Shown: positions 11,523 through 24,169 of the stretch, piece by piece | Numbering within the stretch: position 1 is the first letter of the stretch | How the letters are laid out: each line of letters starts with the position of its first letter | Origin: Batillaria attramentaria | Lineage: Eukaryota > Mollusca > Gastropoda > Batillariidae | NCBI GenBank assembly: GCA_018292915.2 | Contig: JACVVK020000485.1 | Location: forward strand, 420,999-484,998 | DNA: 64,000 nt | Direction of reading: 5' to 3' | The notes under the pieces: model-generated | The model's database searches: none | The model's input: the letters and a program-made list of their open reading frames with translations, nothing else | What the model was told of the DNA's origin: nothing | Translations under genes and position numbers: made by a program

Positions 11523-14500
11523 ATGGAGTTTCAAGTCTTTCTTCACGTGTTTGCTGGTCTTTTTGTCGCAGTTTCTGCACTTGCACCCGACACCCTGCGG
11601 ATCGTGAATGTGGTAAGCATTAAAAATTTATCAAACAAACGTAACGTACAGTAGAATCATCAGCTGTTAGTCAGCTGAAGTTCGATGACATAAGACAAAA
11701 ATCTACGGTCAGAAATCTCCGCTTTGGATGTTGCCAATCACCTTTTAGAACTGTAGAGTAAGATAAAGAGACGTTGAACTTGAAATCTTTGTCCTTTTAT
11801 GCAGTTTGTGTAACCACGCTTAAAATTGAATTGTTTATGCAGTAATTGAGGAATCGTCATTTTCCCTTTGTTTTGACCAAAGACCGTACCCCCGCGGCCA
11901 CTGTGGTCTTGTCTTGCACTGGTAGTACATGTACTCCGAAGAAATTAGGTGCGTGTACGTACTGGTTTATGATCACTTTTCTTTGTCTTCGGTCAATCCG
12001 TGGCCGACCAAATATTACGCAGACAGCCGGGCGGGCTGTTCTATTTTCAGTTAGACTTGAATTGCGGTATGAGTGGAGATCGACACAGGGAAGCATAGAA
12101 CTCACGTCGTGTACTCAGTCTTGATGATAATCATTGCCACAGGCTTGGCTAAACTGAGCAGTTATGCGGGAACGATGTAGGGAGTCAGATTTATCAGTCA
12201 TCCAGGCTATACAGTTATGTTGCCAGGAATTTTTTTCCTTCAGCGATTTAGCCGAAACAGCCATGAAAGTTTCGGCTTTTTACAGAAAGTTTCGGCTCTC
12301 TGCCGAAGCAGTTTCACAAGTTTTTCGACTAGATTCCCTACTATTACGTGCTCCCTCCACCTCCATGAATTAAAGATGTTCTGTAAATATCCTCACCGAA
12401 AGTTGCGTTTTCTTGGAAATTAGTCCAGCCAGCACAGGAATCTCGCAGAAACGGACATAATCGAGCCGATTCACTCGTGAAAACAGCCGACATGACAGAT
12501 TATCGGCTTTAAAAAAAAAATCGGCTTTTAGCCGAGATCCGACCCCAAACGACATCCCTGCTATACACATCCCAGTCAAGGGCCTTTCAGATAAAGATCA
12601 ACTTCTTTGTCTTGGCTGAAATAAGCTGGTAAAGGATGCGCAAACAATGAAAATGTACAGGCCTTTTGGAAGTTATTCTTATTGTGTTAAACACCCATAC
12701 TGAATGAACTCACACCATCCCAGTTGCACAAATACCCAAAGTTGGCAGGTCGACATCTGATCGCCTCACTGCTCAGTTTGTAAATTACCTACACTTGAAG
12801 TTTGCATCTTTGCTCAGGGGAGTAATAAATGTACAGTCTTAAATTTTATCTCATCAGGCTTCACACATTTAAGTGCTAGAGTTATTTGATAGCATTGAAA
12901 TTGGTATGGTAATTGGTTCATTGTAAGTCATCTTCCTGGTGCACTCATACAATCACAGCATTTTAAAATGCTCAAGGTGTCGCTGGTCTAGAGGGTGGAG
13001 CTGTGAAACCCTGTTTTGTACACATTCCATGCAAACTCCCACACAGCTCACTCTCAGTGACGTATACACATAATACTACAAGTTAATCACTTTAGGTCTC
13101 TGTTTGTAACATACCTATCCCTTTTTTTCTTGTTTTTGTGGTTTATTTTGATACATGTATACTTGATATTCATGTATACATACATGTGTGTGTGTAAAAG
13201 CAAGAAATGAACCACAGGCGAGTTCAGGTGGCAGTGAGTTTTGTGTTGATTTGGTATTCCCCAGATTACTGTGTTTCCACCAAGGCATTTGAATCTGTGG
13301 TTCCACAGGTGGACAACCACTAGAATATAGCACCTTAAATTATGCTCGTTGCTTTCTTTGTTTCAGCTTTCTTGGCTGATGAAAGATTTTGTTGTTGTCT
13401 TTTGTTTGTTTTTTTTAGTGGAAACTTCTCATTTCTGTTTTAACATAATAACAGAAAAGAGGAGGAATTAAAACATCGGGGACAGCGGCATGCACACAAA
13501 CTGACAAAGTGACACAGTTCCATGCCTGCTGACCCCAGCTTGCTTGACTGTGGACACGAAACAAACATTGTGACTTGTCTTCCCCTTATCAGACGCACAA
13601 GGAAAATGTGTGTTGTTTTTCTGATAGTAATTTGGTCATGAGTTGTCATACTTTCTGTGTTTGTTGAGTAGAAGTTCTAGTGAAATTTGTTATGTTGCAA
13701 ATTAGATTTTATTGGCATTTTATGCAATGCGCAGCTGTACCGTCATGGTGACCGCAGTCCTGTGACAGTGTATCCAAAGGACCCACATCAGGCAGAGGAA
13801 TGGCCACAAGGGCTGGGATGGCTGTCAGAGGTGAAGTATTTCTTCACAAATATCACTTAGTAGTCATATATTTTTGTGCATTTTGGTTCCAATGTTCGGG
13901 TCGTGAGTTCGAATCCCGGCTGGGGGCCAAATATTTGTGCTGGCCTTTTTCTTGTTGCCCCGTCTTTGATATATCACCCTTATGTGGTGGAAAAGGACGT
14001 TAAATTCCCAAACACCCCACCCTTGTGCATTTTGGGTGTCATTCATTTCGGGTTTATCAAAAAACACTATTTGGGAATTATTTTTGTTAGTATTTTTGGG
14101 AAATGAGTAGTCGAATGCCATTGACCTGCCTTTTAGTTTTACATAGATCTATCATCTGTAGAAATCTTCTAGCCTCAGCTGTAGAAGTTTTGGGGAAGGT
14201 TGACGATGGCAGCATAGTTGAAAATTTTACTAAAACAGGCATGTAAAACAGTAAGGCTCTTAAAAGTCTCCCTGGAGCTTCAAGTAATAATGAGGCCAAA
14301 AATAATCACAGTCAGTAATTGATTGTACAAGTTAGGTAACCTTTAGAGTAAGAAACTTTATATTTTGAACCATTGTGATAGCTAGCATAAATGAAGATTT
14401 AAATTGGACTCTCAGCAAGTTGACTCAATCATTCTCTAACAATTTAATTTACACTGTTTTCTTTCTGCAGACTGGAATGCGCCAGCATTATGCACTTGGT

Positions 14501-17500
14501 CAGTACCTGCGGTCTGAATACAACAATCTTCTCTCTGCCGAATACAAGCGCACAGAGGTAAGGCTTACACTCACTTAATTTTCCTTCACTTGTTGAAGGT
14601 TTTTGTACGCCTTGTTCAAAACATGTGAGAGCAGTTGAAGCTAGCGAATTTAATGATGTGGATAAGTTTGTCAGCCTGTTTGATTGTCATGCAACTTATT
14701 TAAGTTATTAAAATGACCTGTGCCAGTGTAAAAAAGATTAGTATTCATGTGTTATGCTATGACATTAAACTCCTGAGTCTATTCTCTTTCGTGTCTTTTA
14801 ACCCTTGAACTACAGGTACTGAGACCTGGTCCACAGGTGCCCAGACAGAAAGACATGGCACTGATATTTAGTGGCACCTGCTTTATTACCTGTTGAATTG
14901 TAAATAGAATTAGATGTAAGCTTCCTTTTCCTTTGGTGTACAGATCCTTGTTCAGAGTTCCAATGAAGACCGATGCCTGATGTCTGCATACTGTGACCTG
15001 GCGGGCCTGTATCCACCGTCAGGTGACCAGCTGTGGAACCCAAATATCACGTGGCAGCCTATCCCCGTCCACACCCGCCCACAGGAATATGACAGGGTAA
15101 GGGTTTACGAGAGTGTGTTATTGATTGACCGTGCTAACATCAGTTATCTCGTCATTGTCACAATAACGAGGGTTCCCTTTCAAAACATACTTTGTGTACT
15201 GTCTCCCGTCTGTATCAATAGTGCCTTCTAGCATGGAACCCTCGATAAGTTGTAGGTGAGTTATCAAAATTAGGGAGAAAATTTGGTTTATCTGGTGTCC
15301 TGTCATCATGTCTTTGGTATTCAACTGTAAGGAGGTCCAAAATTCAAAAGCCACTTGAATTAAGAACAAAAAAATTTATACATGTTACATTTCTTAAGTT
15401 TATGCCCCTCTCACCTACTGACTTGCATTTGAGTTCTAGATACAGGCTGTCTCATGTATAGTGTTTGAGTTTATTTCGCGTAGGATTCTAGCTTGGTGTA
15501 TATGACTACATTTGCTTACATTCCTTTGGCTTGGCAGAAACTGAACATGGGTGCACCGTGTCCACGCTATGATGAGCTTTATGACATAGAACTGCAGTCG
15601 CCAGCTGTCAAGGCAGAGGAGAAGGAGAACAAGGTGAGTTAGGCATTATTGATACATGTAGTTGATTTCCAAATCAAGAGCTGTACAGTTAGTGCAATTG
15701 TTTAAAGCAGGCATCCCTACCATTATGGAACCTGTCTCGGAAACTGCAGAAAATAAACAGTGTGGACTGGAAATATGGATGTCTGCTGTGCTCTCTGGGA
15801 AAAACAACAACAACAAAAAAACCACACTTGAATCTCTGATGCATTAACCGATAGATGAGATGCCCGAGGTGGCATAACTGGACGGCGGAACACAAAATGG
15901 ACATAGCAATAGTGCCCGTGTCCCTGAGTCCGACTCAGATTCTTTGGATTTTTTTGTTTCTGAAACTTTACTTGCAGATCTTTACCTGAAAATGAAGTTG
16001 AGCTCTTGCAAGTGGCCGGATCAAGTCATGCCTTTAGTGCCAGAGTTTACCCTTTAAAATTGTGTGTTATACACAACATTAGGCAGCAAGGTTACACTGC
16101 GTTGTAGCAGTGCTTTGTTTCCATTTAATGTTTTTCTGTATTCTTTATAATGCTAAGATCAGACATCTGTATTTGAATTGTTTTGCAAATGGTTATTTTT
16201 GGCAGGGTGATTGTTGGGTCATTGTTTTTCGATGCTGCCTATGTTGTGACTTTGAGGTATGGTTACCTTGATCGATGCACATCAGGTCATCTTGTTACTT
16301 TTCTGAGAGAGGATTCCTCTGTTGACAGGACTTCTACGATTTCATTGAAAAAAAAACTGGAGTGAAAAAGGAGAATATTTCTGAAGTGTGGAAAATTGGT
16401 GACACCCTGTTTTGCGAGGTAAGTAAAGTATACAGACTGACCAAGTCTCATGCTTTGATTTAATTTTACAGGCTGGTGGCAGCATGTTATGGATTTTATT
16501 TTTGTTCTGGACACTAGCCTGGTTTGTGAAATTACTTGTGAAAGTTGTAAACTTTTTTAAAACTTTGTGAACCAGTTGCAAAGGTGTGCACAAATTTTTT
16601 ATATGGTGCATGTGGCTTAATGTTCGATTTGTGCCATTATCAGAAAAGGCACAAAGACAGGTCAACATTGTCATGGAATTTTGGCATCAGTGGGTTTTGA
16701 GAATAGCGCAGGAGAAATATACAATGCATGTCATCCTCGGCTATTCTCAATTTCCCAGTTTCACCAAAGTTCCATGACAACATTTAAATGTGGGTACAAG
16801 TATTTGTTGTTTCATGAGTTTACATTGCAGTTGCTTTATTTCAGAAAATGCACAACAAAACAATGCCTGATTGGGTGAATGATACCATCTACACAAAGCT
16901 GAGGAACCTTCAAGCCTGGTCATTTGACCTGCTGTACAATGGCACAGAGCTCAGTCGACTTAAAGGAGGTTAGTAGAAGTAGTTGATAGAAGGCAGAATC
17001 TTGTGAAATAAGTTGTCTTCATGAAATACTCATCTTCATCAGACCATGTTGTCCAAGTCAAATGTTAAATCTTTGGTAAATTGATCAAGTCCACTTCTTG
17101 CCTGTAATTAGTGTGATATATAGTAATGTTTTTGGCCAACAGTTACGATAACACAAGGCATATATAATATGTTTTTTCCTTAATAAAGAAAAAAAAAAAG
17201 AGAATCGTCAAGTTGCAAGAAGTACCCAACTTTACATTCTTTTCTGCTGATATGCTGTTTCCTGGTTCTTCAAGATGGAAAAAGTAAATTTGTGGATACG
17301 TGGATAATTCTATTAGTAGATTCAAGAAAGAAAAGATGAGGTTATTTTAGGGGGACGCTGAAGAGGACTGGCTGTTTCACAGTGTGCTTGTTGTCCTCAT
17401 ATTTTTCAGGGCCTTTGCTGCAGGAATTCATCTACAATATGCAACAGGCAGCTGCTGGCAACGTGACATACAAAATGTTCATGTACTCTGCGGTGAGTGT

Positions 17501-20500
17501 GTACATGTACATGCACAGAGCTATAATCAGACTCCGTAAATTCCCTGCGTGTGTTTTTTCAATTTGTCCTCGATGTTGGTGTCGCCGTAATGCATAGTCC
17601 TCTACCATGATTGGAAAAGGGGCATAAGCAGCATGGATTTCAGAGGCATTTGTGCTCTTTGTTTTTTCTAGACAGTGTAGACCTGTATACCTGGTGAATG
17701 CAAATGCACACATTCATCATTATGATTTAATGATCCACAGCTGTGCTCCTGACCTGTTTGCTTAGCTGTTACATGTTGTTGTTTTTTTTATTGTAAGTGT
17801 GACACGGTGTTGTGGCTGTACATCATTGTCTTTTTTTTTACAGGGTGGGTGAATGGGTGTTTGGGGGTTTAACATCCTTTTCCACCACTTTGGGTGATAT
17901 CAAAGACGGGGCAATGATGAAAAAGCCAGCACAAATATTTGGCCCCAGCCGGGATCGAACTCACGACCCGAGCATTAGAAGTCCAACGTTCTACCATTTG
18001 ACCACCCCGGCTCCCCCCTTTTTTTTTTTTGACAGAGTGAGCTTTTGGGTGTTGCTTTGTTGTTGATTTTGTTTCTCTTTTTGTTATTTGTTGTTCTGAT
18101 GGGGTGGGAGTTGGCTGTCCAATCTATTGTTGGGAACTCACTCACTGAACAGTGTGCCTGTAGGTGAACACCGTTCCATACAGAATTTAGCCCCCAGGCT
18201 TTATTACTATTATATACCATAAAGTTTGGTCTATTGAGCACACCTTTATAATAGCCGCACCCTGTAAAAAAAATTTTTTATTCGATTTTTTTCACAAATA
18301 AGCTGCACTGGTTTATAAGCCACAGATATATATATATATATATATACACATCTACATTACTATATATACAGACATTATATATGTCAAAGATTATCAGTGA
18401 AATATCATTGCAGCTTTTTCGGCATGAGGAAGGTACATGGCTGAGCAAATAAATTCGATGCTTTAGTGTGTACAGCTTTGATTTAAAAGTGTGAGCAGTC
18501 AGCACCGTAACAATGTGAACAGTTAACAGTTGTGAGCTCCACATTAACGTGAACAGTTAACAGGTTAACATGCAGCTCATCAAAAATGTCATGCACATTA
18601 TTGGTAAACACGACGTAGTGAGTGACAAGGAAACGAAAAATAGACAAGGGTGTGATGCTTCTGGAATCAGGAAAAATCTGCAAATAAACCGCATCGTCGT
18701 TTTACGTCGCAGGGTTTAAACCTGGAGGAAAAAGTTGCGGCTCATAGTCCGCACTTTACGGTATTTATCAGTACTGTAGCTTGTGTAAGGCTTTAGTCTT
18801 TTCTATGAGAACCGTTGTCAGCACCAGTAAATCAGGATATATATATATATATATTCAGGCGCGTGTGTGCATTTAACAGTGGTTGCCTGCACACATCTAT
18901 CATTTGTGCTCAGAATTTCCATGTTTGACTTATTACCTGCGTAGCTGTGATCATGTCTGTCATTTATATATATATATATGCTTGTGTAACAGCTGCAGGG
19001 CTTATCAAATACTCCAGTGCTTATTGAGAAAGAAAGTGTCTGTGGTTGCAGTTTGTCTGTTCAGGATAGATGGGATGGCAGATTTTTAGTTGATAAACTG
19101 GATTTTGTACTTTTGTGACACAGGCATGTCTGTTGTCACAGATGATCAGGCTGTGTTCTGCTTGCATTATTTGCTTTCCCAGGCTGGCAGATCAGATGAA
19201 TATATCATACGCAGGTCTGCAGTTAGATTAAGAGATCTGTGCACAGCTCTGGAGTTATTTACTGTGGCTGTAATAGAACAACATTCTTTCATCTCCCACC
19301 CTCTCCGTACCCTACTTTCCACCACTAGATGTTTTCATTTTAGTCCAAACAGTATTTTCAGGTTTGTAGAAGTCTTGGTTGGGAAAAACAAAACAAACAA
19401 AAAAAACCCACCCTGTCAGACAGTCATTTGTACACTTTTTGACAGTTACTGAAAGCAGTCGTCTTTCAGTGACTGCAAAAGAAGCAGTTGAGTGACTGCA
19501 ATCCTGTAGCCCGTACTAGTAGATGGGTATGCTACAGGCAAAGATAAAAGACACGATAATTTATAAGCTTGCAGTAAGATTCGGAGAAATCACAAAAAAC
19601 GTGGTAAAGAAATTTTCTTGTGACATGCATTTATCTCAGCCTTATTGTGTGAGTATAATTTGATGCTGATTTGTATTGTTTGATCGTGCAGCATGACTCG
19701 ACCGTAGCGGCAGTGTCACAGGCGATGCAAGTGTTCAACCAAAAGAGTCCCCCCTATGCTGCTGCCCTGCTTGTAGAACTGCATCAGATGAGCGACGGCT
19801 ACAAGGTCAGGCTGCGGTACCGCAACGACACACAGCAGGATCCCTACCCCTTGTATCACCCAGGTTAGCAAGCAAATTTTTAAAGAAAAATGTTATGTTT
19901 TATTACGTATATTTTGATCCAGATTGAAATCCCATCTGTTTGTATTAGCCCGCCACGTTCCGCTGGTGTTAGGACTGTATAAAATTTATTGTACATGTGT
20001 TTTCATTATGGTAAACGTATGTCAGGCTCCATAGGAGATGAGGCATACAAATGAAAAAACAAGTATTCTCTTTGTTTAAAGGGGCAATCTTTGTGATTTT
20101 TATGCTCACAGATAGAGAATCTTCATATGAGCTGTTTTCGTGGTGTTTAGCATCACACGACTTAATCACCTTCACAGTGACAGCATCTCATATGCTGGGA
20201 CTGAGCAAAGAGAAAGCATACTCACTGACGCAGCTAACACACTGAGCAAGATTGTTGTACCAACAGTCGTAGACTTTGAGTTTGAATGTTCGACCACCCA
20301 CGCAAAGTGTAAAAAGCATTGTAATATGTATGGTATTAAAAACTGTACTAATCGTCAGTGTAGCAGACCTGCCTACGCTACACATTGACCATAGAAAACT
20401 AAGTAATTTTGGGTTTACTACGCAACTACGCATTTAATTGCCCCACTACACTTTTTTCCCCCTAAATCTACGTAATTTAGCGGTTAGCGTTTCGTCAAAT

Positions 20501-22965
20501 CCGATCTGAACTTTTGCTCGCCCGATCCAGCTTTGTGAACGAGCCTCATTCAAAGTTTAACGATGTATACATAAATGGGTAGAAAGAAATTTGGCTAAAA
20601 AAAAAAAAAAAAAAAAAAACCCACATACTGAGATACTATGGTAGTAGACTAGTACACTGTAACCAGTCGAATCAGACAAGCCAAAGAATAGAATAGTTGA
20701 TTTGTAGCTTAAGCAACAAGCTGGCATATTTTGGTTGGGATACGTTAGGACTTCTAATTTGGCCAGGAAACTACTCGTTTGGTTTTTGGCACTACTCCTG
20801 TCATGTTTGGTGGGTAGGCAGGTCTGGTACAGGCACACTCGCAAGCAAAACTATTCCAAAACGTAAGTTGGCTTAGTAAACATAGAAAAAGCTCGTCAGG
20901 GGGTTCTCTCCGGATACTCCGGCTTCCTCCCCGTCTGCTTTGGTAATGTTCAGCCCACCAAATTTGAAAAATAAATGCCATTCATTCTAAATTCTGAAAC
21001 TTAAAAATAGCTGAGCTGACCCTTCGCACCACGTGATTGTAATGTGTTTATGTCCAGTGTGTGAGAGAATGTGTGTGATTCACGTGAGCGTGCGTGTTGG
21101 GTTCAGTCTGCGGCGCTTTGAGTTGATTCATGAAATTGGATAAAGCGCCTATACAATACTCATTATTATTATTATTAAATCTCTGACTTGGCCAAAACCC
21201 AAATCAGGGCATTTGGTGTTTCAGGGGAGTGAACTGTGCTTATGATACAATGTATTATGAGAATGTGATCAAAGTGCTGCTGTTCTGGCACAGGGCGAAA
21301 CAGTGATATTGATAGGAAACCGCATCCTCTCTTTCCCTTCAATATCACTGTTTTGCCCTGTGTCCTCTGGTCAGTAAAGAGAGGATGCGGTTTCTGAGAG
21401 GAGGCTAAACTGGCGAATCCCTTGTTGCTGTTGTGATGAAACTTGCCACATTGTTATACTATTGGTCACTTCGTTTTCAGCCTGCCCACAAGATACAGAG
21501 TACTGCCCACTGGACACATTCGTGAAGGGGACCAAGGATCGAGTGCCAGAGGACTGGGCTGCTGAGTGTCACGTCGTCACAGATGACGAAGTTGCTGACG
21601 TCATTGCAGGTAGGTTCTGTTTTATTATTTTTTTTATTTCTTCTACTTGGCATGCTCATTATAGTGATTTGGATCAACCCTTGCCGTGCTGAGAATGGAA
21701 TATTAATCATAATAATAATAATAATTTATTTATATGGTGCTGTAATCTACTTATGAGGCAGTTCTAAGCGGACTACCTCTATGGCTTTTTTCAGCACACA
21801 GATTAATTCAGCAATACCAAGTTTAATTAGAGTTAGCAAATGGGTTAAGTGCATGTTTGGGTCCTTATCCACGAAATATGGGTGACACCAAAGATAGGGT
21901 AGCAAGGAAAAAGTCAGCACAAACATAAGTGCCTTTAATAATGCTAAAATTTGTTTTCTTGCTCCTGTGGCCCCCCAGCAGGGCGCTGCCCCTGCACTCT
22001 CGCCCAGGTTTCAGTCTTTTTTTTTTTTCCCGCAGCAATTCCCCAGCCTGTAGGATACACGATGCACAGTTATGATGGTTAAAGTGAGGAAGAGAGGGAG
22101 AGAATAGTGGTGTGTTCAGTTTCATAAAAATTCTTGTTTGAATTAAGTTATATAAATTAATATATGGTGTGATAGGTGTTCGCATACATGTCACCTTTTG
22201 ATCAAACATGTCATCCATCTCAGACTTCAGTGATGTGCATTGTTTGGCACGAACACTTTATCTGTTTGTATGTATACATGTGGTTCTGTCCTTGAGACTG
22301 AATTTACTGGCTATACTTGGTACGTGGGTGCGGACCAGGTAGGAATTAGTTGGGCACAGGAAAACAGATACACACACACACAAAAGTAAACAAACAAAGA
22401 GAAATCTCTCTGTCAGTACAAGGGGTGATGATACCATTAACCATTTATGTTCCATTTTAAAGTCCCCACTTGCAACGTGAAAACCGCGGGGGAACGCTCC
22501 TTCAGTTTCCTTACCCCAAATGTTTGAAACTCGCTGCCGGTCGAAATTCATGATCTTCCCACACTGTCCCAGTTCAAATCGAACCTGAAAGCCCATCTCT
22601 TTCATTAGGCCTTTCACACTTAAGTAGTCTGCCTGAAGTTTCAGTGCCTTTGGCTCTGATTGTATATAAGAATATGTCTGCATCAGGCCAGTATGTGCAT
22701 GTGTCAGTGCATGCACGAACATTGTGTGTGTGTGTGTGTGTGTATGTGTAGCGCTGTGAGTTGCTTTGCTGCCAGAATAAGCGCAAGACAAGTACTAATT
22801 ATTATTATTATTATTATTATTATGATATATGTATACATGTCTGTTCTAGGCACAGTGCTGGCACTGATGGTGGTGATCATGATCCTGTGTGCACTCCTGA
22901 TCATCACGGCGATTGCCTGGTATAGGAACCAACGTGTGGTCAGAAACTTCCAGCGCCTGCCATAG
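11523..22965 (+). CDS. ACP2-like: Lysosomal/prostatic-type histidine acid phosphatase, 11 coding exons
   Basis: Coding exons, all with AG/GT borders and matching phases, are 11523..11612, 13735..13830, 14471..14557, 14944..15096, 15538..15633, 16329..16418, 16845..16968, 17410..17492, 19692..19863, 21481..21609 and 22850..22965 (TAG). The product is 411 aa; from memory human ACP2 is about 423 aa. Residues 1-20 form a signal peptide. The catalytic RHGDRSP motif lies at 33-39 (nucleophile H34), the conserved pocket arginine is R101 in EDRCLMSA, and the HD proton donor pair is H274-D275. WQPIPVHT and CPRYDEL are also family landmarks. Several N-X-S/T sites (NIT, NIS, NKT, NDT, NGT, NVT) fit a glycosylated lumenal enzyme. 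Residues 375-398 form one membrane helix, followed by a 13-residue basic tail. Family knowledge: it hydrolyses phosphomonoesters at acid pH in lysosomes or outside the cell. The gene converges with the ciliary gene. The symbol is by family; ACP2 versus ACP3 orthology cannot be settled here. Confidence 0.93.
11984..12196 (+). repeat. Direct repeat copy 2, in phosphatase intron 1
   Basis: The second copy of the unit at 10504..10736, same strand, about 1.48 kb away, so the pair brackets the first coding exon and promoter. Confidence 0.75.
13887..14022 (+). mobile_element. 5'-truncated SINE (family A) in phosphatase intron 2, 13-bp TSD
   Basis: The copy lacks the A box and begins near the CGGGTCGTGAGTTCGAATCC segment. 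Perfect 13-base direct repeats TTGTGCATTTTGG flank it at 13874..13886 and 14023..14035, as expected of 5' truncation during target-primed reverse transcription. Confidence 0.9.
16664..16785. repeat. Imperfect palindromic element in phosphatase intron 6
   Basis: The left arm 16664..16707 (TTGTCATGGAATTTTGG ... TTGAGAATAGC) is inverted at 16739..16785 (GGCTATTCTCAA ... CCAAAGTTCCATGACAAC) with a 31-base loop. Confidence 0.65.
17843..18018 (-). mobile_element. tRNA-derived SINE (family A) in phosphatase intron 8
   Basis: A full-length minus-strand copy, with tail at 17843 and head at 18018. Poly-T plus ACAG/GACAG on the two sides may be an imperfect target-site duplication. Confidence 0.88.
18213..18766. 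mobile_element. Non-autonomous TIR transposon (mariner-like MITE) in phosphatase intron 8
   Basis: The left end TACCATAAAGTTTGGTCTAT and the reverse complement of the right end TACCGTAAAGTGCGGACTAT match well and are flanked by TA. There is no transposase ORF inside; a TA microsatellite sits at 18326..18346. Confidence 0.72.
20250..20395 (+). repeat. Dispersed repeat family D, copy 2 (phosphatase intron 9)
   Basis: ACCAACAGTCGTAGACTTTG, AATGTTCGACC and GCAAAGTGTAAA match 7320..7425 inverted. Confidence 0.6.
20899..20960 (+). mobile_element. Fragment of SINE family B in phosphatase intron 9
   Basis: GGGGTTCTCTCCGGATACTC and the following CTCCCCGTCTGCTTTGGTAA segment match the central part of the element at 53785..53845. 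Both ends are lost. Confidence 0.7.
21035..21178 (+). mobile_element. LINE 3' tail in phosphatase intron 9
   Basis: GGCGCTTTGAGTTGATTCATG and AAAGCGCCTATACAATACTC end in (ATT)n, a non-LTR terminus. Confidence 0.6.
21289..21394. repeat. Two interlocked inverted repeats in phosphatase intron 9
   Basis: Arm A (21289..21312) pairs with 21339..21362, 23 of 24 bases. Arm B (21316..21334) pairs with 21376..21394, 19 of 19. The order is A-B-A'-B', so the two hairpins cannot both form as simple stems; the topology is that of a pseudoknot. Confidence 0.85.
21712..21790 (-). mobile_element. LINE 3' tail, minus strand, in phosphatase intron 10
   Basis: (AATAAT)n is followed by TTTATTTATATGGTGCTGTA, the reverse complement of a retroposon terminus. 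Confidence 0.5.
22455..22830 (+). mobile_element. LINE 3' fragment in phosphatase intron 10
   Basis: The decayed translation includes a pattern like [10 protein letters not shown] (22570..22605), then GTAGCGCTGTGAGTTGC and an (ATT)n tail at 22797..22822, only 27 bases before the last phosphatase exon. Confidence 0.65.
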
Positions 22966-23369
22966 TGACAACTCACCACCACATCTTTCTGCTGCCTGCC
23001 CACCTTACACTTTACAGGCTCAGACTGTTCAGACAATTCTGACTTGAATGCATCAAAAGTACTTCACCAGGAATGTGTAAACCTGCAGTTGGATTTCTAG
23101 TCCTGTGTTTCTTTGTTGTTGTGGGTTTTTTTTTGTTTTTTTTTTCTTGTTTTTTGTTTTGTTTTGTTTTTCAGGGTAATCCTTATTTTCTAGGACAAAA
23201 ACAGTAATGTGAATTATTTCTGAATCAAAAATTGCATGAGGTAATCTTTCCCTGTCATGTAGGCAGCTCATTGTCTATAATAGTAAACAGTGATCCATTC
23301 TGACAACATGGCCATGTTTTCCATTAGTGGAACACCACAGGGATCCTTGGTCCTTGGAATTTTTTTTTT

Positions 23370-23400
<31 letters not shown>

Positions 23401-24108
23401 GGTTGAATAATAAACAGACCTAGCTGACGTTTCATCAGATTTACAGACAGTGTTCAGCAGTTAACTGTGGTGGCGACATGTTACCATGTCTTGTGTCTCA
23501 AGCTTCTTGTTTACATTAAGGTTTATGCTTCTTGATAGTGTATACCAAGTGACTTACTACCCAGGTTGTGTGCCAGTCTGGCAGACCAAAAACGTGTGTC
23601 CTGTATCTAGAAGGTTGTTGTGAGCCACGCTCAGTGCAGTTGTTTCAAGATCCAGAGAGTAGTGTTTGGTACATACATGTTCATGTTTGGTACTGTTGCA
23701 CTGACTTGTTGCCCAGTGTTACTCAGGGATGTAATACTTCAGAATGTTTCCACATTTATTTTTGCAAGGAGTTTCTGGTTTCCAATAGCTTAGCAAACAA
23801 GAAATGCCATTTTTTTGTGGTCATCATGTGCTGATTTTGCGAACACAGAGAAGTGTTGGACTTGGTACTTATCCGTCATAGATTGTCAGAACAAAATCTT
23901 TCTTCATGATATGATGTATGTAACACCATGTTTTCAGGTGTGGATAAGGTGTAATATTTGATAGAACTGCTGTCAGCAAAAGTGAAAAAAATATGATGTA
24001 CAAAGCTTCACATGAGAACTATGCAATAACTGATTTTAACAAACGCCTGTATATAAGGAACCAAGTTGAAATTTTCAGCGGTATGGGGTGCAAGTATGCT
24101 TGGGGTTG

Positions 24109-24168
<60 letters not shown>
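24109..24168 (+). repeat. (GT)n microsatellite in phosphatase 3' UTR
   Basis: About 60 bases of pure GT. Confidence 0.93.
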
Positions 24169-24169
<1 letters not shown>

